This document shows, piece by piece, positions 60,182-64,000 of a stretch of 64,000 nucleotides of DNA. Source of the DNA: an uncultured beta proteobacterium (GTDB lineage: Bacteria > Pseudomonadota > Gammaproteobacteria > Burkholderiales > Burkholderiaceae_C); contig CAIJOK010000016.1 of NCBI GenBank assembly GCA_903822205.1, positions 58,612 through 122,611 on the forward strand, read 5' to 3'. The notes under the pieces were generated by a model. The model saw nothing but the letters and a program-made list of their open reading frames with translations. It had not been told where the DNA came from and ran no database searches. Each line of letters starts with the position of its first letter. The stretch's first letter is position 1. Made by a program: the position numbers and the translations under genes.

Positions 60182-62337
60182 GGTGTGTGGGATGCGATGG
60201 GTGTCGTGGGTGTCGTGGGTGTCATGGGTGCGATGAGGCTGTTGGCAGCATCGACAGGGACCGTCATGTTGGTGTTGGTGTTGGTGTCGATGTCGGTTTT
60301 GGCCCCGTCGGTTTCGCTGACATCCACGGCAATGGTGACAGGCCCGGTCCCGGCATCATCGTCTTCTTCTTCGACCTCACTCACCTCTGCGTCTGTATCC
60401 AGTCTGGCGATCAGTGTGCCGTTGATGTCGAGCGACACCAAGTCTGCGTCACCCAGGCGTACCAACAGCCGGCTGCCACGTGGCAAACCCTGCGCACCGG
60501 CTACCGGCAGCACCAAGGGCAGGTGGTCGGCACGCGCCAGATTGTCTTTGAACAAGGTGGCCTCAAGCTCGCTGATGCCCATTTGCTGAACATACTGGAG
60601 CACCCAATAGCGCTCCATCACATTTTGAAAGCTGCGATAGTCCGCATAGGCTGCGTCAAACCCTTGGATGATCGCAAACAATTCGGCATCTTTGGCCTTA
60701 AAAGGGGCTGCCAGTGCGGCCGTTTGCCCGTGCCGGGCGCAGGCAATGATTTGCCACTGATTGACCAGGTCGGTGTAGCGGCGCAACGGTGAGGTACTCC
60801 AGGCATAGTGCTTGACCCCGATGCCCGCATGGGGCAAGGCGCGGATGCCCATGCGAACCTTGACCCCCGGAGCCATGGCGGCCTGGCTGCGGTAGATGGC
60901 AGGCACACCCAGTGTGGCCATCTGGCCGCCCCAGGTGCTGTTGGCCAAGATCATGGCCTCTGCGACGATCAAATCCAGCGGTGCTCCTCTTGGACGCACG
61001 GTGATCTGCACGTGCTCGCTGCCGTCGGGCACTTTGCCATTCAGGGCGCTGCCGTCGGCTTGGGTGAGACGGTAGTCGTAATCGGGTCGGTTAAAGGTTT
61101 CAGGCTTGCCTCGCACCTGTTCGCGCTGGGCCTTGAGGCGCTGGGCCACGCGGTACAAAAATGAAAGCCGCTCACGCTGGTCGGACAAACGGTGCGGGTC
61201 AGGTGCATGCACAAAAGCGGGGTCTTGAAGCCACTCGGGGGTGACCACGTCGCCCAACTGGTCGTGGCGCAAATTGGCCTCTATCCACACCCGATCGAGC
61301 TGGGTGTCAAACGCTGTGATCTCCAGCGTGGCGGGGTCGATCGTCACATACAAAGACACCGCAGGGCAGTGCTGGCCCTCTGTCAGTGTGAAATTTTGGA
61401 TCACCGCGTCAGGCAGCATGGTCAGCTTGTGACCGGGCATATAGACCGTGGACAAGCGGCTGCGCCCCGCCTGATCGATGGCACTGCCAGGCACAATGGC
61501 CAGGCCTGGTGCGGCAATGTGAATGCCCAGAACCACAGCATCTGTGCCCAAACCCTGCACGGACAGCGCATCGTCGATCTCGGTCGTGCTCGAATCATCA
61601 ATGGAAAACGCCCGGGCGGCAGACACAGGCAGATCGCAGGTGATGGCGGGTACTTCCATCGGCGCAAAGCCGGTGCCGTGGTCACTGTATTCCAGCAAAA
61701 AATGCTTCCAGTGAAACTGGTAGGGCGAGTCGATCGCACCAGCGCGTTTCAGCAGATCAAGCGGCCCCAGATGGGTGGCTCGCGAGGCCGCCACCACGGC
61801 CTTGTACTCCGGCGCATTTTTGTCGGGCTTGAACAAAACCCTGTAAAGCTGGTCACGAACGGGCTGTGGGCACTGTCCTTGGCCCAGGGTTGCGGCCCAA
61901 TCGTCGATCTGTATGGCCACCTGCTTCTTCTTTTCGATGGCAGCCAAGGCCAGCGTCACAGTGTCTGCTGAAGCCCGGCGATACCGCCCCCGGCCTGCAC
62001 GCCTAAAGTAGTGCGGCGCACTGTGCAAAGCCAGCAACATGCCGGCTTGCTCAGGCAAAGTGGGCTGGGCGCTAAAGTATTCACGCGCAAGGTCGGCAAA
62101 GCCAAAGTCGTCTTCAGGTGCAAACTCCCAGGCCAAAGCCAGATCAACCCCCGCACTGACGGACTGCGCGGCGACCAGCAATTGATCAGGATCAGGCTGG
62201 TCAAATCTAAGCAGCACATAAGCGGACTTGATCTTGACGCGCTTGCCGCTGCCTTGCTCCACTTGGGCGGAGGTATCGGTCTCGGACAACAGCCTGCCGG
62301 TCAAAAATTTGGCGTTTTCTTCAAATAAAAGGTACAT
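60178..62337 (-). CDS. RNB-domain exoribonuclease (RNase II/R family)
   Basis: A 719-residue 3'-5' exoribonuclease. The RNB catalytic core has AFSIDDSSTTEIDDALSV with the metal-binding Asp residues, then STVYMPGHKLTMLPDAVI, RPDYDYRLTQ and WSTSPLRRYTDLVNQWQI. N-terminal cold-shock-like region is atypical and the S1 domain near the C-terminus is short. The tail is acidic (EVEEEDDD) and then Thr/Pro/Asn-rich (NTNTNM, TPTTPTTP), encoded by 6- and 9-bp DNA repeats at 60199-60290, probably disordered. The TonB-like gene overlaps its stop. Confidence 0.93.
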   Translation of the reverse strand: MYLLFEENAKFLTGRLLSETDTSAQVEQGSGKRVKIKSAYVLLRFDQPDPDQLLVAAQSVSAGVDLALAWEFAPEDDFGFADLAREYFSAQPTLPEQAGMLLALHSAPHYFRRAGRGRYRRASADTVTLALAAIEKKKQVAIQIDDWAATLGQGQCPQPVRDQLYRVLFKPDKNAPEYKAVVAASRATHLGPLDLLKRAGAIDSPYQFHWKHFLLEYSDHGTGFAPMEVPAITCDLPVSAARAFSIDDSSTTEIDDALSVQGLGTDAVVLGIHIAAPGLAIVPGSAIDQAGRSRLSTVYMPGHKLTMLPDAVIQNFTLTEGQHCPAVSLYVTIDPATLEITAFDTQLDRVWIEANLRHDQLGDVVTPEWLQDPAFVHAPDPHRLSDQRERLSFLYRVAQRLKAQREQVRGKPETFNRPDYDYRLTQADGSALNGKVPDGSEHVQITVRPRGAPLDLIVAEAMILANSTWGGQMATLGVPAIYRSQAAMAPGVKVRMGIRALPHAGIGVKHYAWSTSPLRRYTDLVNQWQIIACARHGQTAALAAPFKAKDAELFAIIQGFDAAYADYRSFQNVMERYWVLQYVQQMGISELEATLFKDNLARADHLPLVLPVAGAQGLPRGSRLLVRLGDADLVSLDINGTLIARLDTDAEVSEVEEEDDDAGTGPVTIAVDVSETDGAKTDIDTNTNTNMTVPVDAANSLIAPMTPTTPTTPIASHTP
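60199..60230. repeat. 9-bp in-frame tandem repeat in the ribonuclease tail
   Basis: Three tandem units of gggtgtcgt (third ends cat) plus a partial fourth. The unit equals three codons (Thr-Pro-Thr-like on the minus strand), so copy change would alter tail length only. Confidence 0.85.
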
Positions 62338-62354
62338 CGGGGCATTGTCCTACG

Positions 62355-62380
62355 AGGTGTTCAAGGTGTTCAAGGTTTCA
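62355..62380. repeat. 9-bp tandem repeat upstream of the ribonuclease gene
   Basis: Two perfect units of aggtgttca (62355-62363, 62364-62372) and a partial third, in the 79-base spacer before the ribonuclease start (62337). Confidence 0.85.
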
Positions 62381-62416
62381 AGTGGATGGGGATGACGGAT
62401 TTAAGAATTGAAGGAC

Positions 62417-63727
62417 TTAACCCAATAACCAATCGCTTGCCGTAGATACCTGTATTTCAGGCGGCCATTGGGTTTTGGGCTGATGCAAGGTAATGATCTG
62501 CAAGGAAGCATCAGGCCAATCAGTGGCAGCATCTTGCAGGGCACGCACTTCACGTTCTTGTGTTACGGCGCTGTCAGTGTCAGCGCAAACTTGAATCAGC
62601 GACACATCGCCTTGGAGGCTACGGGCGCAAAAATCTACTTCAAAACCCGCTGCAGTGCGCACATAGTTCACCTGCGATCCACGACGCTGCAACTCATGCA
62701 GCACCGCTGTCTCTAGGGCGTGTCCCACATTGGCCTTGCCTGATCGGTCAAACAAAGCCATCAATCCGGTATCTACCGGATAAACCTTGCGCAAATTGAC
62801 CTGTTTGCGACGCTCAGAGTCCGTTGCCAGACCCAGACTGCTCAACAAAAAGGCATCTTCCAGATGCGCCAGATAACTGTGCAGCGTGTCTTTGCCGACA
62901 GACACTCCGCGCGACTTGAGATCGGCAAAAAACTTATTGATGCTGAAAGACCCTGCTGCATTACCCAAAAGCTGTCGAACCATCCAGTGCAAAACCTGCG
63001 GATGGTTGAGGTTATGACGTTCAACCACATCGCGCAGCAACACGCCATCGACGTAACTGCGCAGCAGCTCAAAGCGATTGCGCATATCCAGTCCTTGCGC
63101 CTCCGGAAATCCGCCAATGGCCAAATAATCAAGCAAATCCTTGTCGATCTGCGAACGCTGCGCCTTGGTCAGCCGGTCTGTGGGTATCAGAGGCTCACGC
63201 CCTGCATGACGCAACATTTCCCTAAAGCTAAATGGCGAGACAACAGCCTCCATCGCTCGGCCCCGCATACAGGTCGCCACTTCACGCGACAAGAGACGAG
63301 CAGACGACCCAGACACAAAAAGTTCAATGTTTTCAGTGTCTAGCAGCCGACGGACAAACAACTCCCACCCTGACACCATCTGAATCTCGTCCAAAAAAAA
63401 GCTTGCTTGCCGGGAATCACGCCAGGCAGGATTGATCTGGTAAAACAATTCAAGCAACATGTCCAGGTCACCCACCTGCATATCTGCAAGACGTTCGTCT
63501 TCAAAACTAAAGTAAAGCAAGCCGTCGCGTGGTGTGCCTTTGGCAACTTTGTCGGTCAATATCTGCCACAGCAGACTGGTTTTTCCGGCACGCCGCATGC
63601 CAATGACCGCCGTTGCTTTTCCTTTGACAGCCGGCAGCCAAACGTCTCTGCGCGTCAGCACCGGCAGAGACGTGGCTTGTGAATCAATGATTTTCTGGCG
63701 GATGACGCTGCGAAATTGGCTTTCCAT
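62417..63727 (-). CDS. AAA ATPase with DUF4143 domain
   Basis: A 436-residue ATPase of the 'ATP-binding protein / DUF4143' family, often found in accessory DNA. Walker A GMRRAGKTSLLWQ, Walker B-like SFFLDEIQMVSGWE (DEIQ) and SGSSARLLSRE are clear. The C-terminal DUF4143 region contains KVYPVDTGLMALF and ETAVLHELQRRGSQVNYVRTAAGFEVDF, which resembles a nuclease-like fold (E...VDF). No function is known; some are proposed as toxin-antitoxin-like or defence-related. ATG 63727 is taken; a TTG at 63769 lies inside the palindrome. It stands apart from the ribonuclease gene. Confidence 0.9.
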   Translation of the reverse strand: MESQFRSVIRQKIIDSQATSLPVLTRRDVWLPAVKGKATAVIGMRRAGKTSLLWQILTDKVAKGTPRDGLLYFSFEDERLADMQVGDLDMLLELFYQINPAWRDSRQASFFLDEIQMVSGWELFVRRLLDTENIELFVSGSSARLLSREVATCMRGRAMEAVVSPFSFREMLRHAGREPLIPTDRLTKAQRSQIDKDLLDYLAIGGFPEAQGLDMRNRFELLRSYVDGVLLRDVVERHNLNHPQVLHWMVRQLLGNAAGSFSINKFFADLKSRGVSVGKDTLHSYLAHLEDAFLLSSLGLATDSERRKQVNLRKVYPVDTGLMALFDRSGKANVGHALETAVLHELQRRGSQVNYVRTAAGFEVDFCARSLQGDVSLIQVCADTDSAVTQEREVRALQDAATDWPDASLQIITLHQPKTQWPPEIQVSTASDWLLG

Positions 63728-63747
63728 AAAGGCCAATTTTAGGGCAT

Positions 63748-63770
63748 ATTGTCCTTGTATAAAGGACAAT
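63748..63770. promoter_or_regulatory. Palindromic operator-like site before the DUF4143 ATPase
   Basis: Perfect 9-bp arms attgtcctt (63748-63756) and aaggacaat (63762-63770) around gtata. It lies 21 bases before the ATG at 63727 and contains TATAC-like sequence between the arms, the arrangement of a repressor site over a promoter. A partial repeat taaaggacc follows. Confidence 0.65.
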
Positions 63771-63773
63771 TAA

Positions 63774-64000
63774 AGGACCATCAAGGACAACACAGCTTGC
63801 CATCGCGTTGGATCAACCGTTCCTTAAAACTTACTCATACTTAATCAAAGATGATCAAAGATGATCAAAGTTGATCAGGACGTGCCTGGTCAAAGAGGAA
63901 CATCTTCAAATTCCGTTTGAATACTTCGTCGGTCGAACAGTGTTACCGGCTCCCGTAACGAATCCGTAGACTCGTTAATCTGATGACTGTTCATAAGCGA
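63774..64000. other. Gene-free right end of the window
   Basis: No credible gene is seen in these 227 bases. They contain a 10-bp tandem repeat (atgatcaaag, two perfect copies at 63851-63870 with variant copies on each side), and otherwise nothing recognisable. A gene may begin beyond the window. Confidence 0.6.
63841..63876. repeat. 10-bp tandem repeat near the right end
   Basis: Variant ttaatcaaag, then atgatcaaag twice (63851-63860, 63861-63870) and ttgatc. Located about 70 bases upstream of the DUF4143 promoter region, on the side away from the gene. Confidence 0.85.

Overview
The window looks like chromosomal DNA of a betaproteobacterium, most likely of the order Burkholderiales; I cannot name the genus. 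The evidence is the conserved blocks lepA-lepB-DUF4845-rnc-era, tkt-gapA, yraN-diaA-dolP beside rsmI, lolD-lolC, the RNB ribonuclease next to a TonB-like protein, and the hopanoid genes hpnD and hpnE. Outer-membrane and LPS genes show it is Gram-negative. Almost all DNA is coding, with short, often AT-rich spacers.

Layout. 1-9.1 kb (minus strand): transketolase, GAPDH and a diguanylate cyclase in a row, then a penicillin-acylase-family hydrolase and a large Ig-like lipoprotein with a Ser-Thr repeat. 9.2-10.1 kb: a two-gene zeta-like kinase module between inverted repeats. 10.3-14.1 kb: hpnE, hpnD and purA (minus). 14.3-19.9 kb (plus): two LPS-type glycosyltransferases, a 128-bp MITE-like insertion, and a bacteriophytochrome hybrid kinase split by a frameshift. 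A shared hairpin terminator and tRNA-Pro(UGG) follow. 20.2-28.5 kb: a BMP-family binding protein, the PLP protein YggS, coaX, a DUF192 protein and the era-rnc-DUF4845-lepB-lepA block. 28.8-30.9 kb (plus): a DUF2934 protein and a chemoreceptor with a c-type heme motif.

31-47 kb: rpiA, a TatD-like nuclease, lolD, lolC, mnmG, dolP, a SIS protein and yraN (minus); rsmI (plus); a LytTR regulator, an ArnT-like glycosyltransferase and a GtrA protein (minus); a small lipoprotein; a BvgS-like hybrid kinase; and prfB with its programmed +1 frameshift. 47.1-56.6 kb: an M20 amidohydrolase, a SNF2 helicase with a SWIM zinc finger, an orphan BrnA-like protein, a PDC-PAS sensor kinase and a beta-propeller lipoprotein. 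56.7-63.8 kb (minus): a cobalt/nickel ECF transporter (cbiM-cbiQ-cbiO), a TonB-like protein, an RNB ribonuclease and a DUF4143 ATPase with a palindromic operator-like site.

Themes. Signalling genes are abundant: one diguanylate cyclase, three sensor kinases, a chemoreceptor and a LytTR regulator. Short tandem repeats of 3-18 bp occur in many spacers and at gene ends. The strongest unusual signals are the MITE with perfect 13-bp ends and a 9-bp target duplication, the split phytochrome lacking two conserved pocket histidines, the inverted-repeat-flanked kinase module, and a diverged copy of a lipoprotein gene end on the far side of a hybrid kinase gene. I see no CRISPR array, rRNA, prophage or intact insertion sequence. 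Start codons were chosen by eye from family alignments and Shine-Dalgarno-like sequences.
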